NCBI RefSeq assembly: GCF_000699445.3
Contig: NC_067198.1
Location: 22,951,536 to 23,015,535, forward strand
DNA: 64,000 nt
From: Schistosoma haematobium
Lineage: Eukaryota; Platyhelminthes; Trematoda; Strigeidida; Schistosomatidae
Direction: 5' to 3'
Shown: positions 1 to 12,133 of the stretch, piece after piece
How the letters are laid out: the number at the start of each line of letters is the position of its first letter
How positions within the stretch are numbered: the stretch's first letter is position 1
Program-made: the position numbers and the translations under genes
The notes under the pieces: generated by a model
Seen by the model: the letters and a program-made list of their open reading frames with translations, nothing else
Told to the model about the DNA's origin: nothing
The model's database searches: none

Positions 1-635
1 GGCCAGTTAGTCATGACACTAATTGCATTCGGCATTCCATAATTGTTATGACAGTTCACTTGCCAATTTTTTTGGAAGCAGTAGCTGCATACTGTGTTCC
101 TTATATGTAAAACATTTGAAGATTTCGAAAAGCTGGCGCATGTGTCCTTGCTAGACGCTGAGTTAACTTATACGGCTGTTTGAGTAGAAAGAGCATCTTT
201 AGATTTAAAAATGACCAAGTTGCAATGTCAGTGATCCGGTCAGATTGATATTGTCCTCAAAAGTGCTAATACGATCTTGTTAATGCGGCATACAAGTACG
301 GCGCTATCAGTCGTAAATTATATCTTAAAATCTGAATCTCCATTTCCTGATGGTCTCGCTTAGCTCCAATCAGCCCATTTGTGAGCGAATTACACTAATT
401 TGCTTGTGCACTGAAAATACTGCACTATCCTGACTATATTCTCCCATCCAGTTTATCTATTGAGTCTCAGAACAAGGCAAAAACGTTTATTCTATTACTA
501 ATTATGGTTGCACAAAATTACAAGATTAAATTAAGATGAGACTGACTAAATCTTAGGTTCCTTACATAACTACAGGAAGCACTGTTCTTTATCCCTTTCT
601 ATTTGTTTGCCGCTTAGAAATCTAATTTCTTCAAT
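1..635. other. Intergenic, no feature seen
   Basis: AT-rich sequence with no ORF of recognisable family and no repeat that I can match elsewhere in the window. Confidence 0.5.
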
Positions 636-735
636 ATCAAAGCAGTATCACAACCCTCACACAAAACAAGTGACTTGTGTGGCGCTTTGTTAATCATATG
701 TACCAATATTAATATAGTCAAATGAATAAATTCGT
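636..735 (+). repeat. 3' tail fragment of the SINE-like element seen at 26060
   Basis: The stretch holds the same order of words as the 3' end of the element at 26060-26582: CAGTATCACA, CCCTCACAC, TTGTGTGGCGC, then CATATGTACCAATATTAATAT and an A/T-rich tail. It is diverged and 5'-truncated. Homology is by eye; a pairwise alignment would set the exact limits. Confidence 0.55.
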
Positions 736-1589
736 CCCACATCGTAAACTGTACAGTAGAATTTTTTACATGCACAACAATCGGAACATCTTAATGAAAC
801 AGTACAAAATAAATGGAATTTACAAATAGATTAAAACTGAAGTATTTTACGTTTGACGATTTTGCGGGAGATCACAAATATCTTAATATAGCCAGAAATT
901 AACGTTCGGATTTTTTCCTGTTGACTTTGATATAATCTTGAAGGCTTCGTCAACAGAAAGGTTAGAGTATCAAATGTTTTTGTATGTCCGTGATGGATTT
1001 CCACCCTACGAGTGACATTTCCCATATTCTAGTTTTAAGTTGTCTTTCGACATCAATCATTTTTTCTATTACAGTTCATAAATTACAGGTTAGTCGACTA
1101 TAAGCTCCCTATTCGGCTTAGTATTGGAAATGTCATGTACCCATTAAGGTCCATAGGTTATAACAAGAACCTAGTAATCAGTGAGCAGCATAAACGAGAC
1201 TATAGTATGACCAGTAGTCGGGACACGCTATTTGACTAACCGTTGATAAATAACACAAAAATCAAAGCATGATAGGGTCTAGAACTAGTTCTGAGTATAT
1301 ATCCGTTATTATGCACTCAGAAAGTAGATGATAAAAGCGAATACAAAAACATGGTTACTATGTACGCCTTTTTATACGAGTTTCGAGTTCCTCAAGGTTA
1401 CTGAGAAGTTCGAGATCAAATCTGTTCATTTAGCTCTGGAAAATTAAACGGTACCTTTGATGCTACACCAACGCGCTTGACAAAGGGAATTTAATTTTAC
1501 TGAGATGATTTGTGAAGCAACTCGCACATTGTCAGTGTGATTTTTGTAAAAAGAAAGCATCCTCTGGAAAACTGCTAAATAATGCGAAA
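736..1589. other. Intergenic, no feature seen
   Basis: A 64-codon minus-strand ORF at 831-1025 has no recognisable family feature and is treated as chance. Nothing else is supported. Confidence 0.4.
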
Positions 1590-1690
1590 AACTAAACAGC
1601 TATTTCATCGTAGTTGGGACCTCGTCAGCAGTATGTGCACTACATGAGTTCGAGCCCAAAAAAGTTTAGATCGAGTGGGGAGGATACATT
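1590..1690 (-). repeat. Decayed hammerhead-ribozyme SINE relic
   Basis: On the minus strand a B-box-like word (GGGCTCGAACTC) is followed by ACTGCTGACGAG, a degraded stem II (GTCCCAACTACGAT) and GAAAT. This is the order found in the intact copy at 51.8-51.95 kb (B box, CTGACGA, GTCC loop GGAC, GAAAC). The GAAAC core is mutated and stem II no longer pairs fully, so activity is not expected. Confidence 0.5.
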
Positions 1691-2239
1691 CAAGCAGGTG
1701 AATAGGAATCCAGTGATCCCTCGGTTCCAAGCCTAAACTCGCAACATAGGGTTTTGACAATTAAAAGCATATCGACAATCCATATTTTATTTTTCTGTAT
1801 GGATGTAGATTTCGAAGCCATCTGACAGATTTTATGTTAGTTTATCGGCATTTGAAGTTCACTGATAACTAATATAACAATGGAAAAGTGAAATCGCAAT
1901 TTTCATTATGATTTCTGTCCAACATTACTTTCGTTTCAATTCATTGTGGTAATTGCTCATTGCAGTATTTGTTTTGTTTCCCAGTGTAATATTTTATTGA
2001 GTATACCAGTAATTTATTTGAGTATGATGTTTGTTAAAGGTATGATATTCTCGTATTAACTTAGCATGACATGCAATACATGATTTATTATAACTGGGTA
2101 TTTTCCGTATATATGATTTCATTCTAATTAATATTCAAAATCTGTTGGGATATTCAGGAAAATATCCCAGAAATTATTCTATTAAGTCTAATGCTATTCT
2201 TGGACTTGGAGATGGTATTATTTACTTATTGGTCAGTAC

Positions 2240-2520
2240 TTATTTCACGTGTCCTTTTCCTACTGGTTAATATTGTACAATGTTATCTTCTATTTTATCG
2301 TACGATGTGGTCTGCTTGACTGGTATATAAACAAAGTATGTTTGAAATATAATGATTCATAACTCAGAGGCTGTGACTTGCGTTCTGGACTCAACTGGCC
2401 GGGCTAGACAGACAAGCGTGACCAATCGAGACACTAGGTCGTCCGTACGTGTTTTCTGTGTCACTGTGATCGGTCGATAAATACTCTGCTTATCAAAACC
2501 TTGCAGCCCACACGTTACAA
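2240..2520 (+). repeat. LTR-like sequence with TATA box (solo copy)
   Basis: The stretch resembles 12160-12420 in the same orientation. Shared words occur in the same order: ATGTGGTCTG, GGTATATAAAC, GTTTGAAATA, GTTCTGGAC, AACTGGC. A TATA motif (TATATAAA) and a run to a GCACACA/GCCCACA-like end fit an LTR promoter. No coding region lies beside it, so I treat it as a solo LTR of unknown family. Confidence 0.5.
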
Positions 2521-3630
2521 CAAAATTAATATACAATCAATACATAAAGGAGTGTATTTTCGATTAGGGTTGTCGTCGTATTTTGCGTTTAATAGGTCTT
2601 CACTTGTACCAGTCCTTGTGTTGTTACTTCACGTCGTGTGAATTGCAGTGGTTCCTCGTTTTACATGTAAAGTAATAAGCTATCCCAACATAACAAACAA
2701 AACATTTTGAAGATATCAGCTTTTTGTGCTCTGTAACATTTCTTAAGATTCTGGAAATAAATTTAAATTTAATGCTATTGTATATCCGAAAGTTGACTTA
2801 AACTAGGAAAATATTCTCTAAATCATTACTCTTCCATCTCATGAAAAATCAACACAGTCCTTCATTATTCCAAATAAAGAACATTTCAGTGATAATTCGT
2901 TATTCGACGAGTTTATAGTAGATAGCATTTAAAAATGTTTCCGACGGTTCACTATCCAGTTATTTATTGTTAGCTTATATTTGCTAGCAGTGGGATTTAA
3001 GGTGAAAATTGTTTTGTTTAGGGCTGGTGTTTTCTGAATGTCAACAACTGGGTAACGCAAACGCTGACGAATTAGCATCATTTCCGTTGAACAAATTAGC
3101 GGCTACCTGAACTCAGTAACTTAGAGGATAACAGATTGAGGTTTGAAGAGGAGTTCTCTGTGTCCGAGTTTCAATGTGAATATCAACAATGATAATGCAG
3201 GTAAATCCGACTGGCTAATGCCAAATAGAATGGATGAAGTGCGGGTCTTGGCAGACGTTTACAATCCAAACTAAAACTTGTACCAATAAACTACATCTAA
3301 GCATGGGCTCAGAGTTTACATATACTAATACAGACTGGTGAAGATTCCTGTCTAATTATCAACAACAAGATGATTAAAACCCTTAAGTATAAAATTATGA
3401 TCGTTTTCCTCACGAACTGAAAAACTCGGGTATACAGCAATTGAAGTGATAAATGAACTCAGTAGAGATTTTTCATATTAGTTTATTGTTCTATAACTAC
3501 AAAATAATTAGAATGATTATTAAAACAAGTCTATATATATGTCTTGCATCCGAAGAAAATTTCCATCACAGATTGATGTTAGTTCAAGAAATAATAACAA
3601 TTAAGGTACTTTAGACAGTTCATTATTATA
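2521..3630. other. Intergenic, no feature seen
   Basis: No supported gene, repeat or RNA. Confidence 0.4.
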
Positions 3631-3715
3631 GGACTAAATGGCCGTCCAGCGCTTCCAAGGTGGTCTAGCTTCAATTGACTCACGATCTCAACTATTGAAA
3701 TCATTGTCATTCGTT
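3631..3715 (+). repeat. Decayed hammerhead-SINE relic (3' part)
   Basis: AGGACTAAATGGCCGTCCAG, GCTTCCAAGG, TGGTCTAGCTTCAATTGACT and GATCTCAAC match, in order, the minus-strand reading of the copy at 52565-52690. The GAAAC core has become TAAAT while the GTC cleavage triplet remains. Only the part from stem II onward is kept. Confidence 0.6.
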
Positions 3716-5483
3716 TGAAATTCTTTGGCAATACCTATCAATTATCACAAAAGCTTGAGCTAGAGAGGTTTAGGTCTCTGAATGTGTCTGATAAATTTAC
3801 ACTTTGATCAGAATTTATTGAACCCTAGTTTAGCTTCAGTTAATTCACGTATAACCCGTACATCATCTAGACGAGTCAGAGGCATTTGTCTCAACATGGG
3901 TTCAATTAGAACAATTCCTTTCCTCATGGAAATTCGTCTTTAAATCATGCCAATCTAATCACAAAATATGATCCTAAAGATATTTAGTTTTCAAATTCTA
4001 CATTGTGTTAGACAAAGCATTCATGAATAAGATTGCAAATAGCTAACTGAAGGTCAATTTATTTGAAAACAACTGGATCTACTTGTTCTCATGGTAGTAA
4101 ACTAAACAAACTAATATTCACAGTTCAGTATTCACGTAATAAGAATAAAAAGATATATTATTCATAATATATTTGGATATATGTCAGTTTTATAAGTTGT
4201 TTACAGAATGATTCGTTTGAATATATTTAGTAGTAAACAGATTGTACAAGTGTCTGGTCTATTTCCATAAATTCCTTACTTAACTCCATACCATTTTTTA
4301 TATTTCGAGTGTATGCTTAAAATGTGACAACATACAACTCAATGATTTATTATTGTAAATCATCTCTAGTACACTGCACAATCAATGCATACACTTTTGC
4401 ATTACAATGATTTTACGTTGATACATATTCTACTTGCTAATGTTTCATCCACTACATTAACTAAGGATGAAATACAAATGATGAACTAATTCGAATCATA
4501 TGAAGAATTTCGAAAATTATTAAAAGGCAGTACGAAGTGATCATAATGTACCGCTTATACACACACACAAAACATAGTTTTCCTTTTAACTTATGGACTT
4601 ATTATTCAATAGTTAGAGTTCTCTTTTCGAAATATAAAAAAAGTTAGTGTGAATGGTACATTTTAAGTAAATTGTTTTTTATTCAGTTTCGATACTTCAC
4701 GTGTAACCGTGTGCATGTTTTAACTACTACCTATGGTCAACAAAAAATTTAGTTAATAACTTGAGAGTTCATTCACATGAAAACAGACCAATTGTTTGAG
4801 TAGGAAAAGGCATAACCCTGGACATTCGTTAAAACTATGCTATTGGGACGAGCCTTTAGTTTTAGGCGCAAAATTCAAACATAATGTGTAAATGGTAGAT
4901 TTCAGCTCAGTTGATTAGTATAAGTAACAGAGATTGCCATTTATATATTGACTACGAAATCTAATTTCAATAAATGGGAATTACTTATTAAATCAAAAAT
5001 AGCTAATGAGGACCAAACAGCTAATTTGGTCGTATTTCTAATACCTAGAGAACATAGTCTCTGATCAAATGTCATGTTTTAATTTGTTGATTAGAAACCT
5101 TCGTCAAGCAGTAGTGATCTGTGTAATACGTCAGAAGTTATAATTGTTCTTGAACCACTAACTCATCATGTGTATCAATAGTTCCCGGCCAAGGAACACA
5201 GCGAAGTCTTATTAACAGTGTTGTGGTGAAAAATCAATTGAACTGTCTCTCGTTTTGATCTGTACAGCGTTTGAGGCCCATTTAGAGGTTACAAACTGTT
5301 ATATCCCGATGAGAATAATGAATGGTAACTGTGGAGATCTATTTCTGGTCGAATACCATATGTATATTTTTGTTGTATAATCGCTAAGTAACTAAGCTAT
5401 TCGTATTCGCGTTCCTCTTATTATAAGCTTTATTTTGACCTATTATTATATGATTTATCATTCTTGAGTTATGCTCTGCTGTC
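3716..5483. other. Intergenic, no feature seen
   Basis: AT-rich, with short AC and A runs only. The right edge may belong to an old LTR-like copy into which the composite insertion landed (see 12160-12420). Confidence 0.35.
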
Positions 5484-5495
5484 GATTACTACCTC
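5484..5495. repeat. Target-site duplication, left copy
   Basis: GATTACTACCTC here is repeated exactly at 12134-12145. The two copies bracket the composite insertion. The left copy directly abuts the short GACT-type repeat that ends the RTE element on the minus strand. Confidence 0.85.
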
Positions 5496-6352
5496 AATCA
5501 GTCAGCTACAACGTAGCACCAGGCACATATATGCATCGATCCAAGTTGCCATACCTCATTAACACAACAAGATGGACACCAGATTCATAAAAGTAGTTAA
5601 TTCAGAGGTGGTAATATATAAAGGAAAGATTGCAATAAGGATATAGTACAGGAAGAAAGAATTAGTTCGTAGAAAGAAAGATATGAAGCGATTTTAATCT
5701 CTTAGTTTAAGGGAAGACAGAGTGCATACACCGACGCCATTGTGATCGATTCTGAGCCATGTCACCAAGAGTCTCCAACCATTGGTTACGATAGTCACAC
5801 GGACCCCAACCAAGTAGTCTGCATCTACCAACATGGATCAGATTAGAATTTAATGACTTCAAGCACTGATGCCACGTTTTGGTTTGGCCGCCCCTAACTT
5901 TCTTCCAACCATCTCCAACACCGGTTAGCATTGCACTTCGTGGTAATCGGTGTTCAGGCATACGTAACACGTGGCCCAACCATCTCAGTCGATGAAGATT
6001 CACAACCTCATCAACTGATTTACCATCATTCCCTAATGCCCTGCGTCTAACCTCGCTATTACTTACCCGGTGATCCCAGTAGACGCCAACAATATTTCTA
6101 AAGCATCTGTGGTTGAATACTAGTAGCTTACGACTATCTTCTACTCTTAATTGCCATGTTTCGCTGCCGTAAATTAAAACAGAACGGACTGCCGCGCAGT
6201 ATACTCGTCCTTTTATTGATAGACGGATATTTCTCCTTCGCCAAAGGTGACGTAAGTTGGCAAAAGCCAAACGAGCTTTCCAAATTCGTGCTGAGATTTC
6301 GTCAGACACCAACCCATTAGGGCTGATCAGACTTCCAAGATAAGTGAAGTTG
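5496..6352 (-). mobile_element. RTE 3' end fragment
   Basis: It is almost identical to the 3' part of the RTE at 8271-9134, including a 201-codon ORF (6312 to 5707) for the C-terminal part of the RTE polyprotein (motifs RWLGHVLRMP, GGQTKTWHQ, LLGWGPCDYRNQWLE). Only a few substitutions separate the copies (for example CTACAACG against CTATAACG near the 3' end). It stops abruptly inside the ORF at 6352, where DNAJC2 sequence starts, and ends at 5496 beside the target-site duplication. Confidence 0.85.
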
Positions 6353-8270
6353 TCTTGCCGAGAGAAAAGACTCAGCTAGGTGATTGCGGTAGTCACACAG
6401 CTATAGATGCACTCGGATCTTGTTAAGCGGACATGTCTTGGTTGCGGGGCCTTTGTAAAAAACTTCAAGTACCAACACAGTTGGAACAAATGACATCAAG
6501 CTGTGTATGTACATCTTTCAGAGCGACCTTTCAAAGATAGTTCAGAAACTTCCACGAATATTTTGTGGGACAGTATTAGCCTGGTTTTTACACAAAGTAT
6601 TTTTAGCTAGTTTGTTTACCTTTTGTGACCATTTTGTTTCATTCAGAATATTAAAATATGATTACTTATAAATAGCATACGAAATACTTGGAAATCCCGT
6701 CAAACGTCTTGCGTATGATAGTGTGGATCCAGTCGTCGTAGATGATTCAGTTCCTACCATCAGTGAAATCAAGTCCAACTTCTTCACTTCATTGGGAAAC
6801 TTTTTTTATCGTAAATCTAGGTAACTGTCGTTTCCAAATAGTCATTTTTCATGAAGGTGGTCTAAAAAGCAACCTACTCCTCACCTTGGTAACAGTCTAA
6901 CTGATATAGATGAAGTCCTCAAGTTTTATGACTTCTGGTAAGTTAATAACGAAGCAAACATTTAATATGATTTTTATTTCTATCTATATACTGTATAATC
7001 AATAGCTTGCTCATTGTTTTCCTCAGACAAGCATTTACCCTGAGCTAAGAAGGTACAACTAACGTTTACGAATCTTCGGAATTTTTCAATACTTGTCCCC
7101 TCATGTGGCTGTATTTCACATAGTCTTGGTTTCCAGTCTGTGTCTGGTTTAAATTTTAGTTATATATAGTGTAATGCTCTCCACAACTTATTTTGAAATG
7201 CACAATCATGGACCTCATAATCACGTGCATAAACTTTTCAACCTAGCCATACACCTACTAATAGAATTTAACACATGTTGCAATTTATAAAGACATAAAT
7301 ATACACTCAAATCTAACTTGGAGCGTTTTTTCATGACAAAATTATTGATTGTGTTGTTGACGTGAGTTAATTTAGTGTATAATCAGTCTTTTTGTCTATG
7401 ACAATCCCAGTCGGAAGAATATTGAAACAACTACTTGCTTTTAACCACTAAGTATCTTATGACTACAAAATATCCAGAAATCTAGAACCCTTAGTCTTTG
7501 CTTTGTTCATCCTTATGTTCGCATCTGAATACTCATTAACAGTTTTAGCGTTTTCTATGTGCAAATGCTTGCTTACTAAGGGCAGGAAAGGGTATCAACT
7601 AGGGCTTATCATATTCACAAAAATGTCCAATATCGTATTAAGGCACCATAACCGCGAATTAGCTGGGCTAATACGTAGGAGCACTAGTTCTAATATGCGC
7701 CAACGATTGTTTTGAACTAAATTACTAGTCGGTTTCCCTGTTTATCTTACTATCATTTATGATCGTAATAATGAATAAATATATTGGCCACCATTAAACC
7801 TTGTCACAACAACACTCAAAAAAATATGGACCAGTTCACAATAAATCAAACAATTAAAAAGCCATAATAAGGAAAACCAGTTATAGAAGACCAATATGTA
7901 CAGAATAATATTATAATTAGTCATTTTTAGACACTTATGTGAATATAGCATCAATGGTATTTGTTTGAAAAGCATTTGAGGATTCCCAGCAGTACCAAAT
8001 GCTGGTTGTCTCGAGGTATCCTCTGCACTAGTATCGCAAAGTCGCTTGTAACGCTACTATATATTTCTTGAGAGAAAAATATCTCGTTGCTTTAATTTTT
8101 TACAGGGAAGAATATGATACCTGTCGTGATTACTCATATCTAGATGAAGAAGATAAGGAAAAAGGTGAAGAGTACGTTTCTCAATGTTACCCTTCTTTTA
8201 CTAACTTATCCAAAATTATTGTTTGTTCAGTACTCGTTACCGTTCACTATTGTTATCAACATTTGATTTT
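6353..8270 (+). pseudogene. Transduced DNAJC2 fragment (exons 3-5)
   Basis: An inverted copy of 30032-31950. It holds exon 3 (6676-6820), exon 4 (6857-6937) and exon 5 (8106-8171) with all splice sites and introns kept, on the plus strand. The lines I compared are identical apart from one T in a homopolymer (five here near 7856, six in the gene near 30436). There is no promoter, no start exon, no J-domain HPD exon and no SANT exons, so it cannot make DNAJC2. It lies inside an RTE composite insertion rather than beside other DNAJC2 exons. Confidence 0.9.
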
Positions 8271-11200
8271 CAGTCAGTCAGTCAGCTATAACGTAGCACC
8301 AGGCACATATATGCATCGGTCCAAGTTGCCATACCTCATTAACACAACAAGATGGACACCAGATTCATAAAAGTAGTTAATTCAGAGGTGGTAATATATA
8401 AAGGAAAGATTGCAATAAGGATATAGTACAGGAAGAAAGAATTAGTTCGTAGAAAGAAAGATATGAAGCGATTTTAATCTCTTAGTTTAAGGGAAGACAG
8501 AGTGCATACACCGACGCCATTGTGATCGATTCTGAGCCATGTCACCAAGAGTCTCCAACCATTGGTTACGATAGTCACACGGACCCCAACCAAGTAGTCT
8601 GCATCTACCAACATGGATCAGATTAGAATTTAATGACTTCAAGCACTGATGCCACGTTTTGGTTTGGCCGCCCCTAACTTTCTTCCAACCATCTCCAACA
8701 CCGGTTAGCATTGCACTTCGTGGTAATCGGTGTTCAGGCATACGTAACACGTGGCCCAACCATCTCAGTCGATGAAGATTCACAACCTCATCAACTGATT
8801 TACCATCATTCCCTAATGCCCTGCGTCTAACCTCGCTATTACTTACCCGGTGATCCCAGTAGACGCCAACAATATTTCTAAAGCATCTGTGGTTGAATAC
8901 TAGTAGCTTACGACTATCTTCTACTCTTAATTGCCATGTTTCGCTGCCGTAAATTAAAACAGAACGGACTGCCGCGCAGTATACTCGTCCTTTTATTGAT
9001 AGACGGATATTTCTCCTTCGCCAAAGGTGACGTAAGTTGGCAAAAGCCAAACGAGCTTTCCAAATTCGTGCTGAGATTTCGTCAGACACCAACCCATTAG
9101 GGCTGATCAGACTTCCAAGATAAGTGAAGTTGTCAACGCGTTCGACTACTTCACTCCCTATCCTTAGTTCAGGTGTTGACCCAGACCAGTCCTGAAGCAA
9201 TAGCTTGCATTTAGAGGGAGAAAAGCGCATTCCAAACATTCTGGCATTGTTGCTTAGTGCTATCAAAAGACTGCATTTTATCAGCGTCTTCACCAAACAG
9301 GACTATACCATCTGCGTATTCTAAGTCGATAAGTGGACCTCCTGGAAGGAGACCAATACCCGAGAATTCAGTAGACGAGTATGTTATTCCCATCAATAGG
9401 TCTGTGATGAAGTTAAACAAAAATGGAGAAAGTGGACAGCCTTGACGGACACCACTTGAGGTTGCGAAATTAGATGAAAGTTCGTCATCAGCTCTGACTC
9501 GACTAGTAGTGTTCGAGTAAAGAGTCTTCACAAGGTTTATGTACTTCTGAGTTACGCCTTTCAATGACAGACACTGCCACAGAATCTCGCGGTCTACCGA
9601 GTGAAATGCTGCTTTTAAGTCAAGAAAGACCACCATTGTCGGACGCCGATAAGTATGACTATGTTCTAGAACCTGACGAATGGTGAATATGTGGTCGATG
9701 CAACCACGACCAGGTCTAAAGCCAGTTTGGTTCTCTCGTGTTTGCAGTTCACGAGTCTTAGTTAGGCGTCTGATAATTATCGAGGCTAGTATTTTAGATA
9801 ATTATATTAGTTAAACTAATCCCTCTGTGGTTGTCACAGGATGATTTTGACCCTTTCTTATATATTGGGACGATAAGTGATTGTGACCAGTTAGATGGAA
9901 TAACGTCTAACTCCCAGATTTTAGCTAAAATATTAGTCAACCTAATCGCTAAAATTGGACCACCATCCTTAAAGACCTCTAGAGTCAATCCATCTGCCCT
10001 TATTCGTTTCAGATTAGCTGCAGCCTTTTGAACTTCTGCTAGAGTTGGGGGACCTACTTGAATGTTCCATTCAGGCTGTTTGGTAATGGTGGGCAGTTGT
10101 AGAGTAGCTGACGACCAGCTGAACTGTTCTCTGAAATGTTCCACCCATCGTTCTAAACGTCTGGACTGGGAGCAGATGAGAGTCTTGTGTTTTTCCGAAA
10201 TAGTCTGTCTTACACTTGACTTATTAATTCCGGTTTCTTTTATTAGTCTGTAGAGCTGTCTTGTGTTCCCTATAGCCGCCGCCATTTCCATCTCTTTTGC
10301 TTTCGTTGCCCACCACTGCTCACGGTCGTTCCTTAGACTTTTGCCTAACCTAGATCTGATTTGTTGTCGCTCTTCATCGTGTTCAGAGCCTGATGGGATG
10401 AGTTTACAAGAATCCATCAGTGCAATATACCTTGAGGAAATCCACTGGTTCTTTGTAACCCTGTGGTTTAAATCACTAACAGATGTCACTGCTGTTTGTA
10501 TAGCTTTTCAAGCAACATCTGGGTCAGCCTCGTTTTCAGAACTACCCAAGTGTGACCTCAGTTGTTCCTGGAACCTACTTTTGGTTTTCTCGCAACTCAA
10601 TTCAGTTCTAATGTGTCTTTTTTGCGTCCAGTGAGGCGCAAGCAGATGCGTGCCCGTATTAGGGCGTGGTCGGAGTCCAAGCAGGTACTCCAGAATGAGC
10701 GACAATCTTCTACTGACCCTCTCCAACGATGACTGATGGCAATATGGTCTATTTGAGTCCATCGGTGGTTTGGTGTGGGGAGTCGATGTCTTTCATTATG
10801 CTTAAAATTTGTGTTTGCTAAAAATAAACGATTGTGTGAGCACAGTTGCAGCAGACGATCACCATTATCTGTTCGTTGTGCCGGAATACTAAAATACCCA
10901 CCTAAATGCCTTTCTATTCAGTTTAGACTACCTATCTGGGCATTAAAGTCACCTGCTACGAGTACTATGTCTGAACGTTTAGCTTTCTGAAGAAGTTCAG
11001 ATAGCTTTCTGTAAAATTCATCTTTTACTTCATCTGAGCTGCAGTCGGTGGGAACGTAGGCAGAAACGACAAAAAGACAACGACGTGTGTCCCTATCCTC
11101 CCCAGTTCTTACGGAGCCGTTTAGCCGAACAGCACATAAACGACTGTTAACGGCGATCCACTCTAACAGTGCTTACTGCTAGCCCTACTCCTGCCAGTCC

Positions 11201-12133
11201 ACGAGATCTGGCCGTCGGGTCACCAGATACACGGAGGGTGTATCTCGTTGGCTCTCCGTTTTGCCGAGGTGAGGTCAAGTGAATGACCACACTGAGATCC
11301 TGTATTTGTGTTTCAGAGACACAGCATACATCAATGGTGCGATATTCTATGGTTCTAGCCAAGGAGGCTTGTTGACCGATTTGACATAGGGTGCGTACGT
11401 TGAAGGCTCCAATGTGTAGTTTGGAGCGAGGTTTCAGTAGACCTGGGACAGTGTTTTGAGCACTAGAATCGTTGGCTATGGTAACATTTGAGGAGGAAGC
11501 CGAAAAGGGAAGTTTAGAAGTGAAAGTCGATGTAGGAGGAATAATAGAAAGTGAAGACGGAGGTTGATTATGAATACAGTGGTCTTGAGTGCTGTTAGAG
11601 GTATGAGGGCGATTATCACTTTCCGGTTGCCCACACCGTGGAAGGGTTGTTCTGGAGGTACCTGAAAAGGAAATTGGATTAGAGGTGGCCTTAGTGACCT
11701 GGGAGCGTGACCGCAGTACCCAAGGGACAACTGCTTGAGGTCGGTCACACACGATCTTTTTATGGGTAATTTTTGTGTTAGCTCCGTACTTGTTGAGACC
11801 TTACCGCCGGAGACGGATATCCGTGGGATAAGGTGAGGTGTGCATTTTTAGGGTCGACCTTCTCTAACCCCACCCCTCCTTGTGGGAAGGCAGCATCGCT
11901 GTCATGCTGATTGTCTGAAGGAAACATCTGACTGCTGTCACACCTCTGTACAGTCAGCAGTACGACTTCACCTTCGGACCTTGGGTTTGTTGCTTTTAGT
12001 CTTACCGCTCTTCAACCGACCTGTCTGACATGGTAGGACCTTGAGGAACGGTTGTTCCAGCCAGCATAGCTCGGTTGCTTCATCACGATGGGTAAGCCCG
12101 ACCATCACGTCAAGGTAGCAACAACGGTCGGGT
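8271..12133 (-). mobile_element. Near full-length RTE-like non-LTR retrotransposon
   Basis: About 3.86 kb, 5' end at 12133 and 3' end at 8271 with short GACT repeats, a 3' form known for RTE elements. From 5' to 3' it encodes an N-terminal region, an APE-type endonuclease (NVRTL, CCVSETQ, DFNAQ-type words) and a reverse transcriptase (KAAFHSVDRE, SGVRQGCPLSPFLFN, EYADG, YLGSLISPNG) with a C-terminal region. Family assignment to RTE (SR2-like) is from motif memory; tree placement was not run. The reading frame is broken several times. A 1.9 kb shorter relative sits at 28095-30031. Confidence 0.85.
8487..11752 (-). pseudogene. Broken RTE endonuclease-reverse transcriptase ORF
   Basis: The frame is split into main pieces at 11752-11147 (N-terminal and start of endonuclease), about 11150-10500 (rest of endonuclease), 10489-9794 (linker and first reverse transcriptase motifs, ending ISLTN), 9636-9211 (catalytic palm) and 9296-8487 (thumb and C-terminal region). 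The palm motif reads EYADG where YADD is expected, so one catalytic aspartate is lost. With the frame breaks this copy cannot supply its own enzyme, and mobilisation in trans is the simplest view. A 21-bp repeat-bounded stretch (AGAAAGCTA repeats near 10990-11013) present here is missing from the intron-5 copy. Confidence 0.8.

Larger units (their letters stand above)
5496..12133 (-). mobile_element. Composite RTE insertion carrying a DNAJC2 segment
   Basis: Read on the minus strand the unit is: near full-length RTE (12133 to 8271), DNAJC2 exons 3-5 with introns in antisense (8270 to 6353), and a second RTE 3' end (6352 to 5496). A perfect 12-bp duplication bounds the whole, so it probably arrived in one target-primed insertion. 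The DNAJC2 stretch begins with TTTGATTTT/AAAATCAAAT, the 3' target-site duplication of the RTE copy in DNAJC2 intron 5, which marks that copy as the source. The host segment keeps its introns, as expected for a transcript antisense to the gene. What is seen: the repeat, the order and the near identity to 28095-31950. What is inferred: read-through, template switching and direction of copying. Confidence 0.85.

Noticed and set aside
7503..7715. A 70-codon ORF present twice (also 30588-30800)
   Set aside because: It is intron 4 sequence of DNAJC2 on the antisense strand, repeated only because the segment was copied.
6676..8171. A second DNAJC2 gene on the plus strand
   Set aside because: Only exons 3-5 are present, flanked by RTE sequence on both sides, with no start exon, HPD exon or SANT exons.
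9831..10990. Plus-strand ORFs across the RTE (9831-10031, 10062-10253, 10263-10634, 10775-10990)
   Set aside because: They are antisense shadows of the RTE reverse transcriptase and endonuclease, which read on the minus strand with clear motifs.
11476..11748. A 90-codon ORF and its twin at 28483-28755
   Set aside because: Both are other-frame shadows of the RTE N-terminal coding region.
5496..12133. Inverted duplication as an assembly error
   Set aside because: An assembly error would not be expected to create an exact 12-bp target-site duplication, an RTE 3' end at one side and an RTE 5' end at the other. Long reads are still needed to exclude it fully.
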